A stretch of 64,000 nucleotides of DNA from Owenia fusiformis (lineage: Eukaryota; Annelida; Polychaeta; Sabellida; Oweniidae): NCBI GenBank assembly GCA_903813345.2, contig CAIIXF020000005.1, positions 33,857,375-33,921,374 on the forward strand. Direction: 5' to 3'. Under the pieces are notes generated by a model. The model did not search any database and was not told where the DNA came from. It saw nothing but the letters and a program-made list of their open reading frames with translations. Each line of letters starts with the position of its first letter. Position 1 is the stretch's first letter. This document shows, piece after piece, positions 50,201 to 61,077 of this stretch. The translations under genes and the position numbers were made by a program.

Positions 50201-53200
50201 CATGAAATAACTAAAACAACATACATGTACTACCATTATAATATATTGTCCAGCAATATTTCAAAACAGATAAAATAACCTTACACCACTTTCATAATAC
50301 ACTGTATGTACATGCCAAGCAATGCTCTCTCTCTCTCTCTGTATCATCAATTACCATTTACTCTGTGGCATTTTCACAACACGCCATGTTGAGCAATATT
50401 TACTTATCAACACAAAATCTCTAAAACAATACCGAGCAATGTTCTCTCTGTATCTTCAAGCATTTACTCTGTGGCATTATCACAATACATAATTTTTGCT
50501 TTTCAACATAAAATCTCTAAAACAATTCCAAGCAATGTTTTCTCTGTATCATCAAGCATTTACTCTCTAAAATTATCACAATACATGTTGAGCAATTTTT
50601 GCTTTTCAACATAAAATCTCTAAAACAATACCAAGCAATGTTCTCTCTGTATCATCAAGCGTTTACTCTGTGACATTATCCCAATACATGTTAAGCAATT
50701 TTCACTTATCAACATGAAATCTTTTAAACAATACCAAGCAATGTTCTCTCTGTATCATCAAGCATTTACTCTCTAAAGTTATCACAATACATGTTGAGCA
50801 ATTTTCATTTGTCAACATAAAATCTCTAAAACAATACCAAGCAATGTTCTCTCTGTATCATCAAGCATTTACTCTCTAAAATTATCACAATACATGTGGA
50901 GCAATATTTGCTTTTCAACATAAAATCTCTAAAACAATACCAAGCAATGTTCTCTCTGTATCATCAAGCATTTACTCTCTAAAATTATCACAATACATGT
51001 TGAGCAATTTTTGCTTTTCAACATAAAATCTCTAAAACAATACCAAGCAATGTTCTCTCTGTATCATCAAGCATTTACTCTGTGACATTATCACAATACA
51101 TGTTGAGCAATTTTCACTTGTCAACATAAAATCTCTAAAACAATACCAAGCAATGTTCTCTCTGTATCATCAAGCATTTACTCTCTAAATTTATCCCAAT
51201 ACATGTTGAGCAATTTTTGCTTATCAACATAAAATCTATAAAACAATGCCAAGCAAATTGTTCTCTCTTTGTATCATCAAGCATTTACTCTCTAAAATTA
51301 TCACAAAACATGTTGAGCAATTTTTACTCATCAACATAAAATCTCTAAAACAATACCAAGCAATGTTCTATTCATGTCTTCAAGCATTTACTCTGTGGCA
51401 TTACCAAAATACATGTTGGGCATTGTTTGCTTATCAACATAAAATCTCTAAAATAGCCTGATATCAAAATAATCATCATTTTCACATGTCAAGCAATTCT
51501 TTCTCATTATCTACAACAGCTTTATAAAAATATCTTTGTATGTCAAGCGATATAATAGCTATCACTTAATATAGCGAGTAAAACATTATCATAAATTCTA
51601 CATTCCATATACTGCTTGATAGTTTTTATATGTCAACCAACACAATCTCCATCTTTAATTTGAAAAGACCATTTCAAGTATGCCTTTAACATTAAATCAT
51701 AAAATGTTCTTATTTTCTCCTAAATATGGTTCTGAGGCCTGCTGGATATTCAGTATCAGGACACTTTCTCAGAAAAGATTTACATAAATATATATTTTTC
51801 AGATGTCGTTTTCCATTAAAACTGAAAAATGAGCTCAAAGGGTGTTAAGTAGTATACCTCATTTAGCTTAAATTTTCCCTACCTATTAATATTTGACTTT
51901 CCTAATTTTAGATCTTTTGGCTAAGCCCCTGGTCATAATTACCCAAATGCGAGTAGGTAGTTACCAGTTTCACCACCAGGTGGCTGATTCGGGTCAATTA
52001 ACATGGCAGGTATATAAGAAAGTTCCCTTAAGCTTGAATATTATCAATTTAAGTGGCTTAATTTTAATATAACCCTTATGTGTCTGATACTTATACTAAT
52101 GAAAATATGTCCAGTAAAGCAAAATATTATCTGTCCACTAAAAGAAAAGATATTTCATTTTTTGTGATTTTATAGCATGGGGTCTATGGGGAATCTCCCC
52201 GAGCTAGAAGTCACATTTTCAAAGAAAATTAATTTTTCAAAGTTGATAAACACTTTTTAAAACCACATTTCTAGATGTAATTTTACATGTAGATTTTAAA
52301 TATGATATTACTTTGACTGAGTTTTGAATTTTTAATGACGTAAATCAAGATTATTTCTACTCGCATCTGGGTTATTCAGTTCTACAATTTGAATGAGAAT
52401 ATAGAAAGCTGACTTGTACTTGAAGAGGGAAAGTTTGTGGTCTTGTGTCTCTTGGACTTTGAGTTGCTGTCAAAAACACGCCTGGAGCAGAGAGCTGACA
52501 TGACAAGGAAAGCCCCTTGGAGGGCATTCAAGACAATATAGAGGTACCACACTGGGTCTACAGAGATAACATTGGCTAATAAACCAATGAACCATGTCAA
52601 TCCAACCATTGTTAAAGGACGTAGATACACACCAATCATGTGAGCTTTGCGCTGCTGTATATTAGGGGTGAGAAGGTTGTTGCCATTGCGAAAGATCGCT
52701 TGGACAGTAACAAAGAACATAGCTGCGTTACCGATGAGGATGATAGCCATGGGAGCAATGAAGAAGGTGAGCAAGGCATACTGTTGGGATATCCAGCAGA
52801 CCTCAGAGCCATAATTAGGAGTGAAGGGATTGTCTTCAGGCAGAACAAAATCAACAATCACTGCAGTTATAACAATGATAGATGGAATAGTGATAGCATA
52901 AAGAACACCCAAGTAGCCCAAGTCTTGCTTCTGGATAACCAGATTGGCAAAAGACTTGCTGAATTTGGTGTAGATATCATAAGTTGCTACCTGCATCCAG
53001 GTAAACATATGAAGGTAGAACCAGTGGGTGATGATAGCCATAGCAGTGCATACCCAGGGTACACTTGTGACTAGGTAAACACCACGCATCAGAAAGGAAA
53101 CATTTGCAGCAAGTATAGAGCCTGTCAGACAACATTGCACCTTACCATGATGATTGTGAAAGACGCGGATGAAGGACTGAAGAATAATGCGAACAATAAG

Positions 53201-56200
53201 CAAAGCAGACGATATAAGGAGACAAGTGAGAGTGACAAGACCACGTATACTGTCGCTCGTCCAGCCTTCTGGCTCAGTCACATTCGACACCCCATACACC
53301 CCATAGATAAACATGTAGCTAATACTCAGTTTAGTCGTAGAAGTGTTACCAGACTGGAGACCAAATATGTTATCAGTGACTGTTTCAAATGCTTTCACTA
53401 TAGCATCAGCTGATGTATAAGCTGGGAAATAAACATGAATCACATTCTTCTGTTCAAGTTTAAATGGGGAAAAATTCCAGATGGATTGCTCTGTGATAAT
53501 ATTCATGTTGCCAACGAGAGTAAGAAATTGCTGGAGGATGTCTACGAGCCTAGCATTATAGCTATCTAGACTGATGAGCACACCAGGAACAAGCCTGTAA
53601 ATAACTGAGGTAATATTGAAAAGGAACAAGGCACCATCAGTAACACATTCACCATCTACAAGATCATACCTAGAGGGACATGAAACAAATTCACCCTGCT
53701 CAGCTAAGGAGCACTGAAACATCATCTGATCTTCATCACCATGTGTTGAGACACCTTGAATAGCCACAGAGAGTAACATACTACCATTCCCTTCACTCAC
53801 CACATTGATGTCATACCATTCAATGTCCTGAACAGTTTTGGACTGTTCTATCTGATCACATAACTTGAGAGGGGCCACTTGTGATGTGTTCATGCAGTAC
53901 TTGTTATGGTACACCAGGCCAGTTTGAGGATCAACCACTAGCTCCAATCCATAGGTTTTACATAGGGCCAACTTATTCTCCTCACAATTGTCACAATCTG
54001 AAATGGCCATCATGCACTCTCGGACATCAATCTCATCCATATGGTTGGGTGTATACTCAAATGCACAGTCTTGATTCGGGTATGGGTCAAACATGTCAGC
54101 ATCGAAAATTGAAATGTTTTGGTATTTTCTGACATCACAATGAAGGCTCATGTTCCAGAAGTGAAGCTCTGTCGCATTGTTACATATTGCACAGTATATA
54201 TTTCTGAAAATGTTACCACTGGCTAAGTCTGTGACTGGTATTTTAGTGTCTACTCTCCTCGACTCTTGGACACATAAATCTATAATGTCATTGTTGACAA
54301 ATCCTGAGTCACATGAAGTTTTCATATAAACACTTTTATTATGATTAACAGCCACACATTCAAATGTTCCCCTTGCATGGCTTGGGGTGTCTAACTGTGG
54401 AGCTTTACGAACCTGCTTCAACGAGACATCTCTTAGACACTTTGCTCTGAAATCTGGGCAGCAATCCCCGAATGTAGTACAGAGTAGATCACACTGGCAT
54501 ATACCAATTGAAGCATTCCCCGTATGTCCACATCTGCCATCACAGACCTGACCTGCTGTATCACAAGCTGAATAGCTGACATTCTCCTCTGTCACTGGGG
54601 CCTCAATGGTCATTGTTGATGTGGCAACGTCCACTTTTGTTGAAGATCTTGTCACCGAGGACACAGTAACATCATGGACAGTTGTTAATGATCCCGATTC
54701 CGCCGCAACTATATTTGACATCAGGATTAAGCTTATTACAACTAAGCAATGTTTCATAAAGTAAATGTCAAAATGGAATTCCATGTTGTAGTCTTCTTTG
54801 TCTGTATAATTAATTATCAATTGAATAATACTAAAAAATATTGCTTAGAACTCTCTACTATTTTTCCTGAAATTCATAGATCTCCTCCATGATATATAGA
54901 ATGTAAATTATTCTCAGTTTAGAAATCTCACATTTCAATCAAGGAATGTATTGTCTTTGCAAGCAGCTTGTAATTATGGATTCTAAGAGTGACGACAACT
55001 GGTTTTATAAGCCATCTCAGACAACAAATTTCAAATTAATTCTTCCAGATAATCTGGAAATGTTCAACATATAAAAACAGAATTATCTAAATTACGCTTT
55101 CATATTTGGTAATGCTTCTCATAATATCTAATTAAAATATGAAATGATTTATATTTAAAGGAGATATTTTGATGATATTCCTGTTTATTCACTCATGCTC
55201 ACTTTTTTGTTAAGGTAAAGGTGTCTTGTTTCAAACATGATGATTGGAATAATTAATGTATTCTATATATACAACTAATACGTATCAGTAAAACTACCTT
55301 TGTCACGTCTTCTCTACATTTCATTAACTAAAGAGTGGGTTGTAAACAATGTGTAGCTGGTCAAATAACAGTTCTTTAAGTAACTCATTTCAATAACTGT
55401 CCTTGGTTCGATGAACTACCTTTGTTATGATTGTCATGTTTCTTGGTAGGGACACCAGATTAATTTATCAATTTGCTATATCAGCACTCGAGGTGAGACT
55501 AGGACAATATGAATTGATAATTTTTCATGAAATATGGAAAATATTGTGCCTTTTAGGTTGTTATTCAGGAGGAGCCAACTGAGTGTATTATGAGAAATCA
55601 TTGATTACTTTTTTATTCAATGACATTTGGGATTATGTTGTTTTGAATGCTGATTTTCTAACAGAAAATAATGTCTTGGATGTTTAAAGACTCACCTTTC
55701 CATAAAATGCAATATTTGGATACACATTATTTTTACAAGTGACAAGATAATTAATGCTTTATTATAGAGCTGACATCGTAATAAAGTGTTTTTTCTTGCA
55801 AAATATCAAAACACAACCACTGACACAAGTTTCAAACCATAGTCAACTAAATGGCCAACGAGCATTAACCTGCTAAGCTACCTGAGCTTTACATATTCTT
55901 CCTAGATATTCAATGCATATTATTTAAACCTTCTTATTGAAGACATTTGATATGAAATCTTTAGAAATTTAGTTTTGTCACCAACAATGCGAGGAACAAT
56001 CAAAGGAACAATCATCATAATGACAACTTTACTGAGTATTTCTTAAACATTTGTTCATTATTGTGTATCCTCTTAGTTTAGCTAAAAACACTGTTTTCTT
56101 ATAACATGTGTAGGTTTAAAGCATGTAATACAGTTTCTCTATCACAGTTTGTAAAAATGCAGGATATGCTTATTACTTACTCCACATGGACCATTTAGAA

Positions 56201-59051
56201 TTCCCCATAATTTATTCATACAAATTACTGTAAAACACTTTAAATTCGTGGCAGCAATTTTCGCGGATTTGTACATTTGATTCTTTTCGCATATTCATGT
56301 TTTCACGATGTATCACCACAATACGCGAATAATAAATCAAATCTGTGTTATAAATAAATGTTAACAAAGTTAACTGTCAAATTGTATTGGAATGTGATAA
56401 GGAATAAAACCTGTTTCGGAAAAAATTTAGTGTAAGATATGATTGTTTTGGATTAATATTCTAATTGATTGTATCTCGGGGTATTATCTTGTTAATTAAC
56501 AAGATACGATTGCCACCCGTTGTTTTTCGATTGAAAATAAAACTCATGATAGGTTAATTGTAAACATAATCCTAGAAATAAACTTACAAACTTTCTTGTC
56601 ATGAGTTAATACCCGTTGATTGGAAAGTGTGATTGGAAAGAGGAATCAAGTCACAGGGGAAAGAATAATTACAACATTTTACCTTAACTTAAATTATTAC
56701 TATGACGATTTCTTAACACATCACTTTATCGTTTTACCTGAACACAATTATGACAGTTTTATGATTTATGATGATATTTTAAAACAACAAACGCTGTTTT
56801 TATCTAACTTCATAAAGTACAATTGTTTTATTGTTTAAAACATAGCATGCAGTATTGCAATAAACAAATATATTTCAACATGACTTCTAAGTTTGTTTTC
56901 ACGTTTGTTTTATAATTGCATAAAACACTTGAATAAGAGGAACAAAACAAATTTAGAAATATTGTATATAAGTATGTTTTATTCTTCATTCACGTTACCC
57001 AGGAAAAAAGGTGATGTCCAATTTTTAATTTGCAGGATCCTGAATTCGCGATTTAACACTCACGTGAATATACGCGAATTTAACATGTTTTACAGTTTTT
57101 AATGATTCAAGCAAAATACAGTAGATATTATGCCTGACAAAGCAACCTTACAAGGGTCTACATTTCCTGTGTTTCTAATCATAGAATAGTGTATCTATTC
57201 CATGATATTCTAAATATATGACTATGCACACCTTTTAATATTTTGTTAATTAAAAAGTGACAGTGTGTAATGCAGATGACTTCTAATCAGAATGGGATTA
57301 TATTTAGTATCACGTACTGTGAAAACATGGATACATTGACGTCATTCATTGGAAATTAGAAACTACACCATCACGAACTAAAGAGCTCAATCCTATTTCA
57401 GACAATACCTTCTATATATGTAAATACCTCAGCATATAAATATCGCAGTCATTTTGTCATCAAATGATTACCGAATTCAAAATCTTATAAGTTGTATCTA
57501 CAGGGTGGTCTAAAAAAGAGGAATATGTAGAGGTAACAACCTATCCTTATATGATCCCTCTTCTCCCAAATTAAATGTTCAAATTCAGACCTTTATTTTC
57601 AAAGAGAATACTAGTAATTCTTTTAGTTTGCTGTTTGCTCATTTTACTTGAAGCTATCTTGATGACAATCTTAAGCTAGGCCAAAATTCTTATATGATTG
57701 CCTAGGTCGATCGAATATGGTGTCACAATCAACATTTTCTATCTGAAATTGTTGGTACTGGGTATATTTTGATGGTTATTGTTGGATGTATGAATGATGG
57801 AATATTCTCGACAAAGATAACAGTCTGTTTCCCAGAACATCAGACAATCTTATTATTCTGTACATGTTAAAAATAATATAATGCCAGATTGTTGCATAAT
57901 AATACAATGACAACGGAAGTATGTAGGTGCTCAAGATAAAATTCAATAGACCAGTTCCTGTTACAAGGAAACTGCCAATTCAAACATAAGGTGGCTATTT
58001 TGGATTTTCCAATTTGGATGGATGGATTGATAGATTAATGGATTAATGGATGGATGGATGGATGGGTGGATGGATGGATGGATGGGTGGATGGATGGATG
58101 GATGGGTGGATGGATGGATGGATGGGTGGATGGATGGATGGATGGATGGATTGGTGGATGGATGGGTGGGTGGGTGGATGGATGGATGGATGGGTGGATG
58201 GATGGATGGGTGGGTGGATGGATGGGTGGATGGATGGATGGGTGGATGGATGGATGGATGGATGGGTGGATGGATGGATGGGTGGATGGATGGATGGATG
58301 GATGGATGGATGGATGGATGGGTGGGTGGATGGATGGGTGGATGGATGGATGGATGGATGGGTGGATGGATGGATGGATGGATGGATGGATGGGTGGGTG
58401 GATGGATGGGTGGATGGATGGATGGATGGATGGATGGATGGATGGATGGATGGATGGATGGATGGATGGATGGATGGATGGATGGATGGATGGGTGGTTG
58501 GATGGATGGATGGATGGACAGCCGGACTGGATGGAAGCATTCCCTATATCCACAAAACTTGATGCTTGATGGAACTGAAAAGTTCTAATTTGTAAATTAG
58601 CAAACAAGAATTTACCTTTTTAGCCTCCAGCATGAGCTGCCATTCATATCCTCTCTTGTAGTTCTCATCCCAGCTCTCATGCATGTGGGATGACTCAGTA
58701 CCATCTACAGCAACATAAAATATCAAATTGAACTCTACAGGCTCATACAAAGCACATAATATAGCACAATAGTAAATCCTTCATTTACTCAGGTACATGT
58801 ACAAGTTGAATTTCCAATTTGATCATGTGTCTCCTAAGAAGTATTCACAATTAAATACAAGCCTCTATGTTAGGCCAGTATACATTTTATCACATGGGTG
58901 AATTAGGCTAATCTACAAGACTTTGTGATGTATTTTTTAAAATCTCTTTTCACATATGGACATACGGAAGGACAGGCAGAAACTCACCTGTACTTTGTGA
59001 ATCTCCACCAATCTCTACCTTCAGTATTTGGAGGGAAGCTCCAAAGTTAGG
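41293..59051 (-). CDS. GALC: galactocerebrosidase (galactosylceramidase), 5' exons outside window
   Basis: GALC is a lysosomal GH59 glycosidase that removes galactose from galactosylceramide and psychosine. Sixteen in-frame exons encode the last 596 residues (the human protein has 685, so about 90 N-terminal residues are missing): 58988-59051, 58616-58704, 48214-48378, 47585-47623, 46919-47046, 45439-45556, 45009-45046, 44777-44901, 44234-44373, 43993-44082, 43712-43801, 43217-43355, 42737-42911, 42193-42362, 41712-41788 and 41293-41436 (stop TAA). Diagnostic blocks are [20 protein letters not shown], the acid/base glutamate in IWNER (47.6 kb), the nucleophile glutamate in LWSSEDYS (45.5 kb), [17 protein letters not shown], and the C-terminal lectin-like domain ending [11 protein letters not shown]. 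The TIM barrel, beta-sandwich and lectin regions are all represented, and the catalytic residues are intact. The intron between the second and third exons here is 10.2 kb and hosts another gene. No first exon with a signal peptide was found right of 59051. Confidence 0.95.
45800..46796. mobile_element. mariner-like element with transposase remnant
   Basis: The ends are CAGTGTGTCTCAAAAAAAAT at 45800 and its inverse ending GAGACACACTG at 46796, flanked by TA (45798-45799 and 46797-46798). Inverted similarity extends about 200 bp inward (ATCTTTCATGATTTTGA, CATCAGATTCAAAATC and others). Plus-strand translation of about 46180-46300 gives [19 protein letters not shown] then TLHP, matching the 'WPPRSPDLTP' block of mariner-type transposases, followed by GLLKALYHHK and later degraded pieces with stop codons. 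The 997-bp element is therefore an inactive, internally shortened copy. It lies in a GALC intron. Confidence 0.8.
48483..48560 (+). repeat. relic of the CTATATCCCT..GTTCG-GGGATAATAA repeat terminus
   Basis: AAAGGACGGATGGACGAAC and GGAAGGAAGGAC are followed by TTTTCCATATCCCTACAAAC and TTTGTTCGTTGGGATAATAA. This is a diverged form of the end at 60568-60613 and, inverted, at 1202. It lies just upstream (right) of the GALC exon at 48378. Confidence 0.55.
48561..50319. other. GALC intron sequence without recognised features
   Basis: AT-rich intron sequence. It contains a poly-G tract near 48878-48893 and a short (CT)n run near 50325-50341. No exon, reading frame or clear transposon termini were found. 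Confidence 0.4.
50320..51465. repeat. minisatellite, about 102-bp unit, about 11 copies
   Basis: Copies of CAATGTTCTCTCTGTATCAT, CAAGCATTTACTCTCTAAAA, TTATCACAATACATGTTGAG, CAATTTTTGCTTTTCAACAT and AAAATCTCTAAAACAATACC follow one another from about 50320 to 51465 at a spacing of 101-106 bp. Copies are highly similar; the outer ones are more diverged. The array lies in the 10.2-kb GALC intron, about 0.9 kb beyond the 3' end of the nested receptor gene. Confidence 0.92.
52382..54784 (-). CDS. intronless Somatomedin-B / seven-transmembrane (family B-like) receptor, nested in GALC intron
   Basis: The single open frame encodes 800 residues from an ATG at 54784 (context ACAACATGG); the frame runs 36 nt further upstream but only from a TTG. 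Residues about 10-28 are hydrophobic ([16 protein letters not shown]), a signal peptide. A Thr/Ser-rich spacer follows, then a Somatomedin-B-like cysteine cluster (about residues 73-117, CDGRCG...CQCDLLC..FGDCC). The long ectodomain has further cysteines ([24 protein letters not shown]) and several N-glycosylation sequons. Seven hydrophobic segments span about 515-765. Paired extracellular cysteines sit at TM3 and loop 2, with [11 protein letters not shown] in TM6 and [15 protein letters not shown] in TM7, which are typical of adhesion/secretin-class receptors. No GPS cleavage motif (CxxWxxxxGxW..C) is visible before TM1. The short Ser/Lys-rich tail is cytoplasmic. It resembles orphan or Methuselah-like receptors. 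The ligand is unknown. Absence of introns suggests a retrocopy or an intronless receptor lineage. Confidence 0.88.
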   Translation of the reverse strand: MEFHFDIYFMKHCLVVISLILMSNIVAAESGSLTTVHDVTVSSVTRSSTKVDVATSTMTIEAPVTEENVSYSACDTAGQVCDGRCGHTGNASIGICQCDLLCTTFGDCCPDFRAKCLRDVSLKQVRKAPQLDTPSHARGTFECVAVNHNKSVYMKTSCDSGFVNNDIIDLCVQESRRVDTKIPVTDLASGNIFRNIYCAICNNATELHFWNMSLHCDVRKYQNISIFDADMFDPYPNQDCAFEYTPNHMDEIDVRECMMAISDCDNCEENKLALCKTYGLELVVDPQTGLVYHNKYCMNTSQVAPLKLCDQIEQSKTVQDIEWYDINVVSEGNGSMLLSVAIQGVSTHGDEDQMMFQCSLAEQGEFVSCPSRYDLVDGECVTDGALFLFNITSVIYRLVPGVLISLDSYNARLVDILQQFLTLVGNMNIITEQSIWNFSPFKLEQKNVIHVYFPAYTSADAIVKAFETVTDNIFGLQSGNTSTTKLSISYMFIYGVYGVSNVTEPEGWTSDSIRGLVTLTCLLISSALLIVRIILQSFIRVFHNHHGKVQCCLTGSILAANVSFLMRGVYLVTSVPWVCTAMAIITHWFYLHMFTWMQVATYDIYTKFSKSFANLVIQKQDLGYLGVLYAITIPSIIVITAVIVDFVLPEDNPFTPNYGSEVCWISQQYALLTFFIAPMAIILIGNAAMFFVTVQAIFRNGNNLLTPNIQQRKAHMIGVYLRPLTMVGLTWFIGLLANVISVDPVWYLYIVLNALQGAFLVMSALCSRRVFDSNSKSKRHKTTNFPSSSTSQLSIFSFKL
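54785..58026. other. 5' flank of nested receptor and GALC intron sequence
   Basis: AT-rich, no coding exons. A solitary CAGGGTGGTCTAAAAAAG at about 57501 resembles a Tc1/mariner terminus, but I found no inverted partner. A convincing promoter for the receptor gene was not identified. Confidence 0.35.
58027..58519. repeat. GGAT/GGGT tetranucleotide microsatellite, about 490 bp
   Basis: An almost uninterrupted run of GGAT units with interspersed GGGT variants ends 97 bp from a GALC exon (58616). Because the unit is four bases with no stop codons, long frames such as MDGWMDGW and HPSIHPSI appear on both strands; these are artefacts. It is followed by GGACAGCCGG and a TTCCCTATATCCAC phrase similar to the repeat terminus at 60568. 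Confidence 0.95.
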
Positions 59052-59439
59052 CTGAAAAAGGTCAACGAAAGATCTTACTGAATGAGAGAGAACACATAAA
59101 CGTGAAGATATAAACAACACAAGGCATTTTATTTATAGAACAGAGTGTCACCATCTGTTCTCACATGGCATAAGACAGTAAAAGTTGAAATGTTAGTCCC
59201 TTAATTCATACCCTGCATGCAGAGTCTAGTTATAAACTACACTCTGCCTAGTATAGACTATATTTCAGTTTAGCAGCCCTGCCCGAAGAGTGGTGCCTGT
59301 GACAGCCAAGGTAATAAACCAGAACAACGGCAACGCCAAAGCGTAGCGAATCCCATCGAACAGAAATGGCTGGCATTTTTACAAACGAATAGCACATATC
59401 ATAAAACAACACACCAGAAAGGCCACCATTTTCAAAATG

Positions 59440-60613
59440 GTTGCTCACTAGCCAAGTTGGAAAAATCGCACACGTACTTGTAAAATAACACACATAAAAA
59501 TGGTGGCCATTTTTCAAAATGGCCGACTACTCCCCAAAGTTTTATAAGACAATGTGCCATGCTTAAAGTATTCACATATCAAATATGAACAAAATCGCTC
59601 TACTACTTTCTGAGTTATAGTAAAATACGTTAACATGGCGGCCATTTTTTAAAATGGCCACCTTCTACCAAAAGTGTCATTAGAAATAGACAGTGTGCCG
59701 TGCTTATAGTATTCACATACCAAATATGAACAAAATCGCTCCACTACTTTTCGAGTTATAGTAAAATATGTTAAAATGGCGGCCATTTTTCAAAATTTTT
59801 TCAAAATGGCCACCTTCTACCAAAAGTGTCATAGGACAGTGTGCCATGCTTATAGTATTCACATACCAAATTTGAACAAAATCGTTCCAATACTTTTCGA
59901 GTTATAATAAAATATGTTAAAATGGTGGCCATTTTTCCAATTTTTTTTTCAAAATGGCCGCCTTTTACCAAAAATGTCATAGGACAGTGTACCATGCTTA
60001 TAGTATTCACATACCAAATATGAACAAAATCGCTCCACTACTTTTCGTTAAAAATACATTAAAATGGCGGCCATTTTTCAAAATGGCCGCCTTCTACCAA
60101 AAGTGTCTTTAGACAGTGTGCAATGCTTATAGTATTCACATACCAAATATGAACAAAATCGCTCCACTATTTTTTGAGTTACAGCAAAAATCGTAAAATG
60201 ACGAGTAAAGGCCGCCATTCTTCAAGATGGCTGCCATGTGCTTCTTTAATATCTACATTTGTAGCATTATTAATGTCCTTTATAATTTTTTTACATTTAA
60301 AACATATTGCTATTACAGTTTTACATATTGCACCTAAATTACTGTAAAATCGGCACTAAAATGGCTGCCATTTTGAAATGAGCGGCCATTTTGAAAATCG
60401 GCTTTCGAGCAGAACTTCTACTCCCATAGGGTATATGTGTACAAAATATGAACAAAATCGGGCCAACGGTATTTGAGTTATTGCCCGGACGGACGAACGT
60501 ACGTACGGACGGACGTACGTACGGACGGACGTACGTACGGACGGACGGACGGACGGACGGACGGACGGAGGCGTTCCCTATATCCCTCCGAACTTCGTTC
60601 GATGGGATAATAA
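59440..60613. repeat. tandem repeat element with GGAC tract and conserved terminus
   Basis: About five copies of a roughly 140-bp unit (starts near 59500, 59635, 59775, 59920 and 60062) carry AAAATGGCGGCCATTTTTCA followed by TTCTACCAAAAGTGTCATAG and CACATACCAAATATGAACAA. A more unique stretch (60230-60480), a GGAC/GTAC microsatellite (60483-60568) and then TTCCCTATATCCCTCCGAAC and TTCGTTCGATGGGATAATAA follow. The terminus contains the hairpin CGAAC..GTTCG. It shares end sequence and architecture with 1202-2394. It lies right of the first GALC exon in the window and is probably in the next GALC intron. Confidence 0.75.
60483..60568. repeat. GGAC/GTAC microsatellite
   Basis: Alternating GGAC and GTAC units (CGTACGTACGGACGGACGTA and similar) resolve into a pure GGAC run. 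The PSVRPSVRTYVRP-type frames across it are repeat artefacts. Confidence 0.9.
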
Positions 60614-60695
60614 TTTCAAATCCACCACGCTGATCCTTTCTTAACCAATCAGCAAAGTGGAAGGAACACGCGCAAAATATGTGCTCATTAACTAT

Positions 60696-61077
60696 CACGC
60701 GGTACAAACTTTGACCGTTAATTTAAATTTTTGACCTACCAGGTGTTTGAAAATCGAGGATTGCGTGTTTCATACTGCACCATTTTTCTTCAAACTTGTT
60801 CCATTCAAAGCATAACAAAAATGCCTTTCTGTTGGTACTTTCAGCGGCATTTGGGTCCCCAGCTGTGAGAAGGGCTTCTCACAACTGGGAACCAAAACGC
60901 TGCTAAAACGAGCAACTCTTTTCAATTAAGCAATGTACCAACAGAAAGGCAATTTTGTTTTGCTTTGAATGGAACAAGTTTGAAGAAAAACGGTGCAGTA
61001 TGAGACTCGTAATCCTTGATTTTCCAACACCTGGTAGGTCAAAAATTTTAATTAACGGTCGAAGTTTGTACTGCGTG
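60696..61077. mobile_element. foldback element with 5-bp target duplication
   Basis: Nearly the whole 382 bp is one inverted repeat. It starts CACGCGGTACAAACTTTGAC and ends with the inverse of CACGCAGTACAAACTTCGAC, and both arms contain TTGACCTACCAGGTGT-, AAACTTGTTCCATTCAAAGC- and CCTTTCTGTTGGTAC-like blocks round a centre near 60880. ACTAT flanks both sides (60691-60695 and 61078-61082). No coding capacity. The superfamily is not determined. Confidence 0.75.

Noticed and set aside
50320-51465. CRISPR-like regular repeats
   Set aside because: Units are contiguous 102-bp copies without unique spacers, in animal intronic DNA. This is an ordinary minisatellite.
54785-54820. Twelve-residue N-terminal extension of the nested receptor
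   Set aside because: It begins with TTG. The first ATG (54784) has a good Kozak context and places a signal peptide near the N-terminus.
57501-57530. CAGGGTGGTCTAAAAAAGAG resembling a mariner terminus (another at 37427)
   Set aside because: No inverted partner or paired TA flanks were found nearby, so no element can be delimited.
58035-58607. Long open frames on both strands (HPSIHPSI and MDGWMDGW types) of up to 190 residues
   Set aside because: They arise from a stop-free GGAT tetranucleotide repeat in all frames, within a GALC intron. No coding signal is present beyond the repeat.
59248-59517. Minus-strand frame of 89 residues ending HHSSGRAAKLKYSLY
   Set aside because: It overlaps the start of a repeat array, has no recognisable domain and does not match the missing GALC N-terminal exons.
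60339-60707. Open frame with RPSVRPSVRTYVRP repeats
   Set aside because: Translation of a GGAC/GTAC microsatellite inside a repeat element. The strand-opposite frame is equally open.
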